Origin: Calliphora vicina
Lineage: Eukaryota; Arthropoda; Insecta; Diptera; Calliphoridae
Assembly: GCF_958450345.1 (NCBI RefSeq)
Contig: NC_088782.1
Coordinates: 113,614,358 to 113,678,357 of the forward strand
Direction: 5' to 3'
Length of the DNA: 64,000 nucleotides
In this document: positions 45,513 through 55,913 of the stretch, one piece after another
How the letters are laid out: every line of letters begins with the position of its first letter
Numbering within the stretch: position 1 is the first letter of the stretch
Translations under genes and position numbers: made by a program
Notes under the pieces: model-generated
The model's database searches: none
Seen by the model: only the letters and a program-made list of their open reading frames with translations
Told to the model about the DNA's origin: nothing

Positions 45513-46324
45513 TTTATGATGTATTTGTTTTTTTTGGGACTCAATCTTTTCAAGATCAATTTCATTACTTTCTGCCTTCTTTTTGATAACAAAAGGAAGG
45601 ATTATGCAGAGACCACAGAATGATCTCATCAAAGAAAATTCCTAAGGAAAAGATTTTAATTGTCATTATTTTCTTTATTTTTATAAAATTTGTTGCACAA
45701 ATGTAAAACACATAAATGTGTGTGGTTTTCAATTTTATAACAAAATAAACCAAGAAGGTGTGATATTATTATTTTCTAAACAAAATTAACCTAATGAAAT
45801 TTCGTTTTTACCCACTTTTAAAACCTAAAATAACAAAAAAAGTGCTATAATAACTAATTTTATCTGGGTTTTGTTCTCTATATTAAGAAGAATAAAAAAA
45901 ATAAATAAACACAATTTCAAAATTTAAACTTGATACTTTTGACAACTTAAGATTATGAAGATGCTGTTGTTATTTCATTTTTCTTTTGTTTTATGATGTT
46001 TTTACAATTCAATGTTAACATATTCCTTGTAATCCTGCCGCCAAAAATAATAACACACAGCTATATAAATACATATCCTTATTACAGGCCACACTTTATT
46101 ATGAGAGTGTAAGGACATATGTAGAAACACATGTAGATTTGTGTGTTGGCTTGTAATCATATTGTTTGATTTTTTAATATTGTTTATATAGAATTCTTTT
46201 TGTCTGGTAGGTTTGTTTCTTTTGGGAAGATTTTACTGCAACATTTGAAATTGGCTTAATATCCAAGAGAAAAGAAGTAGTGTTTCTGTCTCGGTATTCC
46301 TTTTATTCATTTATGAATATAGAG
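45513..46324. other. AT-rich spacer
   Basis: No gene or known repeat seen. Ends with the target site ATATAGAG of the small hAT element. Confidence 0.5.
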
Positions 46325-46547
46325 CAGTGGTGCCCAAAATCACAATTCCCTAGCACGCGTAATAGGGCAAGAAAATTCTGCTGACGTTACTTTGATACAC
46401 ATACACTATAAGCTTACTTGTGTGTTTTCTTATAATGATCATGTGTTTGTTGCTTTGTTTTCATCTCAGAGAACAAAATCAAATCAAATTCTCCGCTGTT
46501 TTACCAACACAACCAAAGCTTTGATGGTATGGGTTTGGGCACCACTG
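46325..46547. mobile_element. hAT-type MITE, 223 bp, perfect 8-bp target duplication
   Basis: Ends CAGTGGTGCCCAAA and TTTGGGCACCACTG are exact 14-bp inverted copies. The flanks ATATAGAG at 46317-46324 and 46548-46555 are identical. Terminal C-A-G-T-G with an 8-bp duplication is typical of hAT. The interior has no coding capacity. Both duplications are still perfect, so it may be fairly young. Confidence 0.95.
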
Positions 46548-46555
46548 ATATAGAG

Positions 46556-47347
46556 ATATCCTTTACAAAGTTGTGATTCTGTAATGTATTTGAAACTTAT
46601 GGCTTATGAAAACAGAGTGACACGTATACACTAAAACACAAATGTCTAGAGCTAGAATTCAATACAAAACTGTCCTCCCAGAACAGGGCCTGTGGTCTCA
46701 TAATTACTTCCTATCGAATCTTCTTAACATACAAAACTGTTCCTTTTAATCTTTCACACTCTGTCCGCCAACTTCTCTACATATTCCTCCAGACACATCA
46801 TATTATTGTATTTCATATTCCTTTCGACTTAATCCCATCTTTATGTCTTCATATGTATATTCTCTGTATATAGGATTATTTACTGTATGTTATATTGTTG
46901 TTTCTGTATCCATAATCCAAAAAATCTTTATTTTTTTTTTCCTTTAGAATTTCGTTTTTGTTTTTTTAAATCCTCGTATGACGGCTGTTTTCTTTAAAAA
47001 CTCTATTTATTTAATATGCCTACCGAAACCGAAAGAAAAAACAAAGTGTTGGCAGTTGTAGGCATATTATTAAGCCAATGACTGTTACACCTTTTTATTT
47101 ATTGACTTGTTTTTTGGGTCTGGTGGCGGGGCAACATTATTATGGTTAACAGGGTTATGTCAGCATCCATAAAAATATTATTTTTATAAATGTTTAAAGA
47201 ATGCTTACAGAAATACATGAGGAGTATAACAATGTTTGGAAGCAAATTTGTTAAGATTAAATGGCGAAAACAGAACAATAAAAATGGAGTTTTCATACAA
47301 TATTGATAGAAATACAAAATTAATTTAAATACAATTCCAAAGGCCTA
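46556..47347. other. AT-rich spacer with a short inverted repeat
   Basis: No gene seen. TAATATGCCTAC near 47012 and GTAGGCATATTA near 47059 form a 12-bp inverted pair 35 bp apart; it could be a tiny element or chance. A 72-codon minus frame at 47099-47317 has no domain. Confidence 0.5.
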
Positions 47348-47789
47348 AGCTGGGTTTCCGCATACACCGTAATCGGCGCCGATAACGAAAACTGAAACTG
47401 TTCGTCACCGTCTCATTTCTGAATTTTTTTCGTTTCAGTTGGGTGCGTTGCGGCATAAAACAGAAACGAAATTATTTTTTAATTTTGGATGTCGCACTTT
47501 AAATAGAATTTCATTATTTTTGACAAAATCTATTATTTTTTTCCTCTTTCAATAAATAGAATTTATTTTTTTTATTTTATTCATTTTGATAATTTCTTTC
47601 CTACAGCACCGAAAACTACCTAATTGAAGTTGTTTTCGTTCCGGCCCCAAATGACAGGTTTTTCGTCACTGATCGGTACCGTTTCGTTACCAATTTTCGT
47701 TGTCGATTTCTGAAACGAACTTTTTTTTCGTAGCAAATGTATGGAATTTCATTTTCGGTGCTGATTACGGTGTATGCGGAAACTTAGCT
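47348..47789. mobile_element. MITE with about 35-bp inverted ends
   Basis: Left AGCTGGGTTTCCGCATACAC and onward CGTAATCGGCGCCGA pair with the right end TCGGTGCTGATTACGGTGTA then TGCGGAAACTTAGCT. Mismatches are few. Flanking trinucleotides CTA/TTA could be a 3-bp duplication, as in PIF/Harbinger, but one base differs. Interior has CGTTTC/GAAACG-rich text and no frames. About 442 bp. Confidence 0.85.
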
Positions 47790-47829
47790 TTAGTTGGAAA
47801 ATAAAATCAGAAGAAACTAGAAAGATCGT

Positions 47830-48877
47830 TTGTGAACCGATCCTAACAAAAGTTGGTAGAAAGATTTAGGTTCATATGAAACTAGTTTATGTCTAATTTC
47901 ATCGCGATATTAATTATTATTAGGACTATTACGTATGTTCGTATATACTGAACAAATTTGTTTCGAATTTTATGAGGAGTTTAGTGATTTTCGGGAGTGG
48001 ACCTTATATGGGAGCTATGGTTAAATATGGACCGATATTCACAGTAGTATGATTGCTGGATACAAATTACTGCTCTGTGCGTAATTTAATTTTGATATTG
48101 ATTTGTTTTAAATATTTATTAAGGTTAATACATTTTTCGGAAATGGGCCTTATAGAGGAGCTATGACCAATTATCGGCCAATCTGCGTAAGATTTGGTAC
48201 AGTAATTTCTATGTATATACTTATTACTTGTGTCGAATTTTTGCATGATAAAGCTATTTATAAGAGATTTATGAGTACCTTATATGAGAGCTATGGCCAA
48301 ATATGAGCCGATCCACAAAAAACTTGGTGTTGTGATTTTTTCAAGCACGAAACTTATTTTTCCAGAATTTTGTGTGGATACTGCAATTTGGTAGGCATTT
48401 ACACACCATAGAACCATATTTCGGGACGAGAAAGCATGGACCGATTCCTATATTTTTTACCAGAGTTAGTCCTTTTAACATTAAAATAACGTGTGTAAAA
48501 TTTGATGGTAGTATCTGCAATATATTTGCACAAATAACAAAAACAATTTTAAAATTATCATGTTTTTTTAGGTTGTCTCACATTTTGGTTCATAACTCTG
48601 GTTCCACTGAACCGATATTGCTGATTTTCAATACCAAACTGCTTAGGAGAACAATAAACATTTTTCTTGCAAGTTTACTAATTTTGTTTGTCTATTTTGG
48701 ACGTGAGCGTGTTTTACATAGACAGACAGACGGACATAGCTCAATCGACTTAGAATTTCATAAGGATCAATAATATATATACTTTATTGGGTCTCAGATG
48801 AATATTTCGCAATGTTAAACATGGAATGACAAACTTATATATACCCTCATTCACCACTTATGGTGATGGAGGGTATA
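47830..48877 (+). mobile_element. Family Y element, 5' end unclear
   Basis: Has the phrases shared with family Z bodies (CCTTATATGGGAGCTATGGT, ACCGAT), repeated several times, a GACAGACAGACGGACATAGC core followed by TCAATCGACTTAGAATTTCA, GGAATGACAAACTTATATAT (shared with family X), and a 3' hairpin TTCACCACTTATGGTGATGG ending AGGGTATAA. No CAAGTAAG start found at the left edge. An RTE-like relic resumes directly after it. Confidence 0.75.
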
Positions 48878-48889
48878 ATAACAAATATC

Positions 48890-50040
48890 CTGGCCTGGAC
48901 AATATCCCCACCGAATTGCTGCTGGTCGATAAAATGAAAATCTCAAAACATAGGTAGATTTTAGTCGTCCTATTATTTACCAGAATCACTCTTGGAAGGT
49001 GTATTCATTAAAATACTGAAAAAGAGAGACTTATGAGAACGTTGTAACTAGAGGGAACGCGTTTGCATGTAAGGGAATTCCATCTGAACATCCGATCTCT
49101 CCCATAACCTCTATTTATGCTAATGCAACATGCTGAATGTTGCATGGAAATGAATTATCTGATAAGATAAACATCGGTAAAGGAGTCCGCAAGGGATATG
49201 TGCTCTATCCACTTCTCTTCAATATTGAGCTAGATATCATTATCAAGAAATGGAATTGTGTGGGGCCTTCAAGATAGACATGAAGACCTTGACTATGCTG
49301 ACGATATTTGTCTCCTCATACATTCACATGCTGATATGGAACACAACATTCCCTCACTGCTGGTCTGAGGATAAACATCGGTAAAAAGAAAATAATGCGC
49401 ATTTTTACCGAAAATAATACCCATTGGTGGCACCCAACTTGAGGAGTTAGAATCCTTTTGCTACCTTGGAAGCGTAAGGAAGCAAGGCAAGCATTTGGAA
49501 TGTTGACTAATCCCAATAAGCACCAAAGCTCCAAAAATTCAAACACTTTAACATTTTGTTGGAATTAGACTTGAATGCAAATGTAATTATATTTTAAACT
49601 TGAAAAATATTTGAAAAATTAAATATTTTTCAAACTAAAAACATATGGCTTGAATTTATGTTTCCTTTTTAATGCTAATTGCTATTGAAATAAAGTGTAA
49701 TAAAACTGTAATTCAATTGCTTAACTATAATTCAAGGCTTGAATTATACATGCTTTCAACTTAAATTCCAGTAAAAATGCTTATTGGGATGTATGGAAAT
49801 CGTTCAATATTTCACAAAGAACAAAATAAAAATCATTGACTCCAATACGGAATGCCGCCAGCTCAATCTATGCAAGTTTTTATTAACAACTGTCACCGCA
49901 GACTTCTTAAAATATATTGGCCAAATACAATCTCAAACTCTCGTCTTTGGGAAACAACTCATCAAATTTCAATACCAACATAATTATGTATGTAAACGCA
50001 AATGTATGTAAACGCAAATGGAAGCAGGCGTAGAGGTCGC
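48890..50040 (+). mobile_element. RTE/CR1-like non-LTR relic split by a MITE
   Basis: Plus strand: PGLDNIPTELL near 48892-48925, GVRQG-like KGVRKGYVLYPLLFNIELD near 49176-49235, the catalytic LDYADDICLLIHSHADMEHN near 49288-49348, LRINIGKKKIMRIF near 49365-49408, IGGTQLEELESFCYLGSV near 49422-49475, FGMLTN ending at 49511, then past the insert VWKSFNISQRTK-like text, IIDSNTECRQLN, and HRRLLKIYWPNTISNSRLWE near 49890-49950, with NGSRRRGRPVG near 50012-50048. The Y-A-D-D box is intact, but frameshifts are frequent. Confidence 0.85.
49512..49788. mobile_element. MITE inside the RTE-like relic, AT target duplication
   Basis: Ends CCCAATAAGCA and TGCTTATTGGG are exact 11-bp inverted copies. Flanking AT (49510-49511 and 49789-49790) is duplicated; removing the insert and one AT restores ACTAATGTATGG, coding T-N-V-W as expected for the host relic. 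277 bp, with a long A/T interior including the inverted pair TTGAAAAATT/AATATTTTTCAA. Superfamily not assigned. Confidence 0.88.
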
Positions 50041-50051
50041 CTGTTGGTCTT

Positions 50052-50288
50052 ATGTCCACGAGCGTTGCTGTCAATGCTGCAATAAGACACCTTACTACAG
50101 GTGTATGTATCCGGCGGAACTGCGGTCATATAATCTTCTTCAGTTGTTTAGCTGAGCCCTCGAACATTATAGAACTTCCAGACCCATCTTCAAAAGCAGC
50201 TTTAATATATCGACAAAGGATTTGCGCTGAAGACCTGACGGATCTGTCGAAGATGGACGACAGCAGTTTATATAAAAGGATGGTTTAG
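50052..50288 (+). other. Open frame of 78 codons, unknown
   Basis: ATG at 50052 to a stop at 50286, less AT-rich than its surroundings. The text includes VAVNAAIRHLTTGVCIRRNC and LPDPSSKAALIYRQRICAED. It follows immediately on the tail of the RTE-like relic and could be out-of-frame retroelement sequence or part of another relic. I recognise no domain. Confidence 0.25.
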
Positions 50289-51879
50289 TTGAGGACACAA
50301 ATTAGTCTGATATAACTTTGCGTTATTCACATGAAGGATTTTCGCGTGTCGCTCTTAGGATTTATCTCCCTAAACTACAAGTACAGTTTTCAATAAGTGC
50401 ACTATAGTAATAAAAATTTCCTAGAAATTTCCAACCTGGCCACCAACTGATCACAACACCCTCTCTGTCTCTACTACATACTACTGCAATAAAGCATAAA
50501 CTAGACAAACGTAAAATTGCTTACCTTTGGCTACAAGTTGTATATTTATGATGTCCTCTAATCAACAATAGTTTTACACAAATATGTAGCCAAGCGTAAA
50601 TATTCAAGTACAAATGCGTTCTACAGCACAGCTGCAATGATTTTATTTTGCCGCTGCTAGAATTCTATCACTGTTGGAGAGACAACATGCATTTTCCACA
50701 TATAAAACATAAATACACAACACATCAATCGTTTAATCATTTTGAAAATAACAAACAAAATTGTCACTGATGATAATCAGGCGCCCACCAATTTTTCAAA
50801 AACCCAACACAACACAAATGAAATTTTCTCTAAAACCATGCATGCAACTTAATTATGAAGTGTATGTACTTCAGAAATAATGTTACACTCTCTCACCAGA
50901 TACATAGATTCAATTGAATTTGGCCTGGGCTGTTGGCCTGACATGTCGATAATTTCACATTTTCAATTTAAACATTCAGTCAAGCATGAGCCAAATATTC
51001 CAACCACCTAACTGAACCCTTATTATTGATTAACAACAGCAAACGAACAAAAATATACATACATATAATGAAATTGAGTTTGGCTGTTGCCTGGTTTTGT
51101 TGCACGCAAAATGTGTTAATTTTTCTATTCAATATGCGTTTTGCCAAAGCACGTCCGTCTGTCTGTCCGTCCGTCCGTCCTTCCATGCCTTTAAAACATA
51201 AGCAGCATTTGTGCAACACATGCTATTGTTTGTTGTATAAGTATAAAATTGTTTTTGCCATCCAGCAAAGCCTATTTGGGTACTATTTTATTTATGAGCT
51301 CGTATGAATATTCGAATAGAATTTATCCAACAACTTCAACAACAACTGCAAGCAACTTCAATGAAATATATTACTTTATAATTTAGTGGTTGTTTGATAA
51401 AATGCTTAAAGATACATTCATTCATTCGTTCATTCATTCATACTCCCGTATGCTTGCTACATGTTGATTTTTAGCATACAGCATAATAATTACAGGCTCG
51501 TTAGAGTGGGCATGTGTTAAAGGATTAACACACACAAAATACATAACCCAAAGCCACCAGGACTGGCACCATCTTTACACAACTAAAACAAACGAATCTA
51601 CAAAAAAAGGTGATTATGTGGGGATGTTGTATCTAGCAGATATATGGTGTGTATCTTCTGCTCATAAAAATATTTATAATGATAATTGATTTGAAAATTA
51701 TCGTGATAATTTTATGGGAGGATCATGGGAAACGCGTGTTGCTTATATCTATGCACACTTTTGTATTAAGTTGGTTTTTGGCAAGATAATTTGAACAAGG
51801 AATTTAAAGACAAATAAATTATTAATACGATATCAACTGGAAGATTTTATGAATTTATTTTAGACCAAGAAAGTTTTTA
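50289..51879. other. AT-rich spacer with GTCC and CATT simple repeats
   Basis: Host-like non-coding DNA. GTCCGTCTGTCTGTCCGTCC begins near 51150; it resembles the core of families X-Z but no other part of those elements flanks it. CATTCATTCGTTCATTCATT lies near 51417-51441. No gene seen. Confidence 0.5.
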
Positions 51880-52524
51880 TTATACCTTTCACCTTCGTGA
51901 GAAGGGTATATATAAGTTTGTCATTCCGTTTGTAGTTCCACCCTATAAAATATACTTATTCTGGATCCTTATAGATAGCGGTGTCAATTAAGCCATGTCC
52001 GTCTGTCTGCTGAAATCAATTTTCTGAAGACCCCAGATATTTTCGGGATCCAAATCTTCAATAATTATGTCGGAGATGCTTTGCTATTTAAAATCAGCAA
52101 AATCGGTCCACAAATGGCTGAGATATGAGGAAAAAACCAGGAAAACCTCAATTTTTGACATATATCTGGAATACTAACTCATAAATATAGACAATATGGA
52201 CATCTAATGATAGATATTTTAAAGACCTTTGCAACGCCGTATATAAGACTATTATAGTAAGTTTGACCCTCAAAATCGGAAAAAATATTTTTATATTTTT
52301 AACCAAAAAAAAAATTAAAAAACAAAAATTTTTTTTTAAATTTAAAAAAAAATTCTAATTTTTAAAATAACAATTCGAAATTTTTTTTTTTTTCAAAAAA
52401 TAAAAAAACAACTGTAAAAAAATAAATTTTTTTTATCTAAAAATATTTAAAATTTGTATTTTGAAGTATAATTCGGTGAAGGGTATATAAGTTTCTGCAC
52501 AGCCGAATATAGCTCTCTTATTTG
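51880..52524 (-). mobile_element. Family X element, complete copy
   Basis: Minus strand: starts CAAATAAGAGAGCTATATTC, with a 5' hairpin TTCGGCTGTGCAGAA, sub-terminal TATACCCTTCACCGAATTAT, and ends CCCTTCTCACGAAGGTGAAA then GGTATAA. Core GCAGACAGACGGACATGGCT. About 645 bp. No coding capacity. A family Z element lies 8 bp beyond its 5' end. Confidence 0.85.
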
Positions 52525-52532
52525 TGTTTTTT

Positions 52533-53501
52533 TATACCCTACACCACCATAGTGGGGAGGGTATTATGCGTTTGTGCAGATGTTTGTAACGCCCAAAAAT
52601 ATTAGTCTAACACCCACCTTAAAGTATACCGATCGACTTAGAATCACTTTCTGAGTCGACTAAACGATGTCCGTCCGTCCGTCCGTCCGTCTGGTTGGCT
52701 GGCTGTCCATGTAAACCTTGTGCGCAGAGTACAGGTCGCAATTTTGAAGATATTTCAATCAAATTTGGTACATATTACTTTTTTGGCCCAAGGACCAAGC
52801 CTATTGAAACTGGCTGAAATCGGTCCATTATTTCACCTAGCCCCCATACAAATGTCCCCTCGAAATTGGACTTTATCGGTCATAAATGTTTAATTTATCT
52901 ATGTATCTACACAAATTTCGCTCCAAATAAGTTTTATATATACAAAATTCATGTCACTAAATTTTGTTACGATCGGTCCATAATTAGTCATAGCTCCCAT
53001 ATAGACCCGCTTCCGAAAATCACTTTAACGTGCATAAATCGCTTAAAAATGTTGGTAAACACACAAAATTCAACACAGTTAACTTTAATATAGACATAAA
53101 CAAGTAAGAAAGTATGGTCGGTCAAGCCCGACCATATAATACCCTACACCAAGTAAATGAGTAAAAATATTTTTCTTTTAAAATATCAATAATTTATATT
53201 TTTGAGTGATTTTTCGAAGGGGCCTTATATGGGATCGTAACAAAATTTGGTGACATGAATTTTGTATATATAAAACTTATTTGGAGCGAAATTTGTGTAG
53301 ATACATAGATAAATTAAGCATTTATTACCGATAAAGTCCAATTTCGAGGGGACATTTGTATGGGGGCTAGGTGAAATAATGGACCGATTTCAGCCAGTTT
53401 CAATAGGCTTGGTCCTTGGGCCGAAAAAGTAATATGTACCAAATTTGATCGAAATATCTTCAAAATTGCGACCTGTACTCTGCGCACAAGGTTTACATGG
53501 A

Positions 53502-53539
<38 letters not shown>

Positions 53540-53880
53540 ACCAGACGGACGGACGGACGGACGGACGGACGGACGGACATCGTTTAATCGACTCAGAAAG
53601 TGATTCTAAGTCGATCGGTATACTTTAAGGTGGGTGTTAGACTAATATTTTTGGGCGTTACAAACATCTGCACAAACGCATAATACCCTCCCCACTATGG
53701 TGGTGTAGGGTATAATCACACGACCTAATTTTATGGTGATCGGTCCATAATTGGTCATAGCTCCCATATAAGGCCCACTTCCGAAAATCACTCAAAAATA
53801 TAAATTATTGAAATTTTAAAAGAAAAATATTTTTACTCATTTACTTGGTGTAGGGTATTATATGGTCGGGCTTGACCGAC
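52533..53880 (-). mobile_element. Family Z element split by a second, inverted Z element
   Basis: Outer copy in two parts, 52533-53100 and 53717-53880, both minus. The first part runs from the 3' hairpin through GTCC core to ...TATAGACATAAA; the second resumes at TCACACGACCTAATTTTATG and ends at GGGCTTGACCGAC, a few bases before the normal 5' terminus. Together they make an ordinary Z copy, so the interruption is an insertion. Confidence 0.9.
53101..53716 (+). mobile_element. Family Z element nested in another Z, opposite orientation
   Basis: Complete termini: CAAGTAAGAAAGTATGGTCG to GGTGGTGTAGGGTATA. About 110 bp of the body after GGGGCCTTATATGGG is deleted. The core is long: eight GCCA units then eight GACG units. 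The surrounding copy gives the empty site as ATAAATCACACG, so no target duplication longer than 1-2 A's can be present. Confidence 0.9.
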
Positions 53881-53884
53881 AAAA

Positions 53885-54075
53885 CAAAACATGTATAGCG
53901 ACATGTGGCCGAGCGTTGTCATGATGGAATATTACTGTTTTATATCTGGCCGCATATTCTGGAAATTTTTCGGATGAAATACCTTCACCATAAGCTTCGT
54001 TGAGCAATCCCTGTGTTTCAGCGCAAAGCAAAACTTCGCCTATATGACGCTTTGTTGGTAAAAAATTCGATATTT
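53885..54075 (-). mobile_element. Mariner fragment
   Basis: The minus strand reads FHHDNARPHVAI near 53898-53934, the block with the second catalytic aspartate of mariner transposases. The adjoining text is poor and frame-shifted. Only about 190 bp survive between a Z element and a non-LTR relic. Confidence 0.65.
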
Positions 54076-54119
54076 TCGAAGCAAAAAAAAAATGTTGTTG
54101 TTTACATTATAATGTTCAA

Positions 54120-55370
54120 TAATTAAGTGAGAATAAAGGCCTTTAGGCTAAATGCGATTGGGACGTGGAAACATGCTCTTTACGGTCACGCCAGTATAAT
54201 AGGTAGCATTCAGAATCTTCCTGATAATATCGATTATTGCATATCTAGGCCCTTCCTGGCGAGGAACTTAGGTTTCTCAATTCCGTACAACACGAAAGCA
54301 ACGGACGGATCTTCAAATGACACAGCAAGTCTTTCAGTCCAGGTTCCAGAATGAAAGATCGAGTTGGAGTAGGTGTCTTCATTCAGGAATTCGAAACTAG
54401 AATATCTTTCAGAATCCCAAATGAATGTAGCATTATTCAGGCTGAAATATCGGCCATTAAAAGGACGGCTAACTGGATCAGTTATAACAATATAATAAAA
54501 TCTCTAACAGGTGTATACACAACATTTATTTTGGTCCAGGAATGCCGGGCATCCTTAAACAGAATGGCGAGAAATTCAACAGCCGTACTAAATTGGGTAT
54601 ATTGACGGGCAATTGTGTTGCTGATGATTTGGCGAAGAAAGGCGTCATGCTGCCTGACGGAGACATAGACTTGCTCTGCGGGATTCCGTTATCCAAAGTC
54701 AAGCTAAAAATTACTAACTTATACTATTAACTCGCTCAGACAAGATGGGGTTGTATATGTACTATAACTAGGACGATATGGCCCCGACTAAACCAAGGCG
54801 GGCTACATATCTTCTTGGCTTGACACGCTCTCAATTTAGAGATGTAATAGCGGTTATTACCGGTCACTGCACTTTTGGCAACCATGCGAGGATACTTGGC
54901 TTGCCCTACAACGACTTCTGTAGAAGTTGTCAAATTGAAGAGGAGGATGAGACCATTTTTCATCTTCTTTGTCATCGTCTGGCATTAGGAGATCTACGCT
55001 TAAGGTTTCTGGGACATCGTTTCTTAAATAGTCTTTCTGAGCTCTCGGACATGAAGCAAGAGTGCATTATTGCCTTTATCAGGAACATCAATTGGCTAAT
55101 CAGGCCAATTTTCTGATTCTTAAAAATAATCTCATCTCCTCTCTTTTTCGGAACTACTTCCTCCTCACTTTTCAATCTCTTCATCACATCTGACTGTCCC
55201 CTTCACTTTTTCATTTCTATCTTTTTACTTTCAGCTAACACAAATGGACTTATTGCCTGGACCCACGTGATCTGCTCATCATTCCTTTCTTCACTGCCTG
55301 GAAACCTAACATAAGTGAGAATTAATAACAGATATGTACCCTCCAAAATGTAATACAAGTTCTTAAAACA
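54120..55370 (+). mobile_element. I/R1-like non-LTR relic, RNase H and zinc-knuckle end, 5' truncated
   Basis: Plus strand: TWKHALYGHASIIGSIQN near 54160-54215; RNase H with SIIQAEISAIKRTANWISYN near 54430-54490 and GNCVADDLAKKG near 54607-54645; then the C-terminal part RSQFRDVIAVITGHCTFGNH near 54830-54890 and LPYNDFCRSCQIEEEDETIF with HLLCH, a C-x2-C...H-x3-C knuckle near 54900-54975, to a stop at 55116. About 250 bp of 3' UTR-like pyrimidine-rich sequence follows, to the start of an X element. Resembles the RNase H of 4697-7190. Confidence 0.85.
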
Positions 55371-55371
55371 A

Positions 55372-55832
55372 CAAGTAAGAGAGCTATATTCGGCTGAATC
55401 TGAATCACCAAATTATACTTCAAAATAAAAATTTGAAATACTTTTAGGTAAACAAAATTTTTTTTTTAATTTTTGGAAACTTTTTTTTAAATTTTTTTAA
55501 ATTTTAAATTTTTTTTTTTTGGTTTTTTAATTCCTTTTGTTTTTGGTGAAAAAAAATCGGGTTAAAAAATATTTTTTTCGATTTTGTAGGTCCAACTTAC
55601 TATGGTCTTATATACTTCGTTGCAAAGGTCTTTGAAATATCTATCATTAGATGTCCATATTGTCTATATTAATGTCTTAGTTCTCCAGATATAGGTAAAA
55701 AATCGTGGATGTCCGGGTTTTTTCCTCATATCTCAGCCATTTGTGGACTTCTCGAAACTTCTCGAAGATTTGGATCCCGAAGATATCTGGGTTCTTCAAA
55801 AAATTAATTTCAACAGACAGGCAGACAGACAG
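55372..55832 (+). mobile_element. Family X element, 3' truncated
   Basis: Starts CAAGTAAGAGAGCTATATTC and keeps the family order up to GACAGGCAGACAGACAGACA, then loses similarity. The AATCTTATA piece after the 5' hairpin is missing. It sits at the 3' end of the non-LTR relic, after ...TTAAAACAA. Confidence 0.85.
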
Positions 55833-55913
55833 ACAAACAATTTAAAAATTAGAGACATATTTCTTTATTGGTTTGGGGGTGTAGTTCACTTCTTTGGGGG
55901 CTTATTTAATTTT

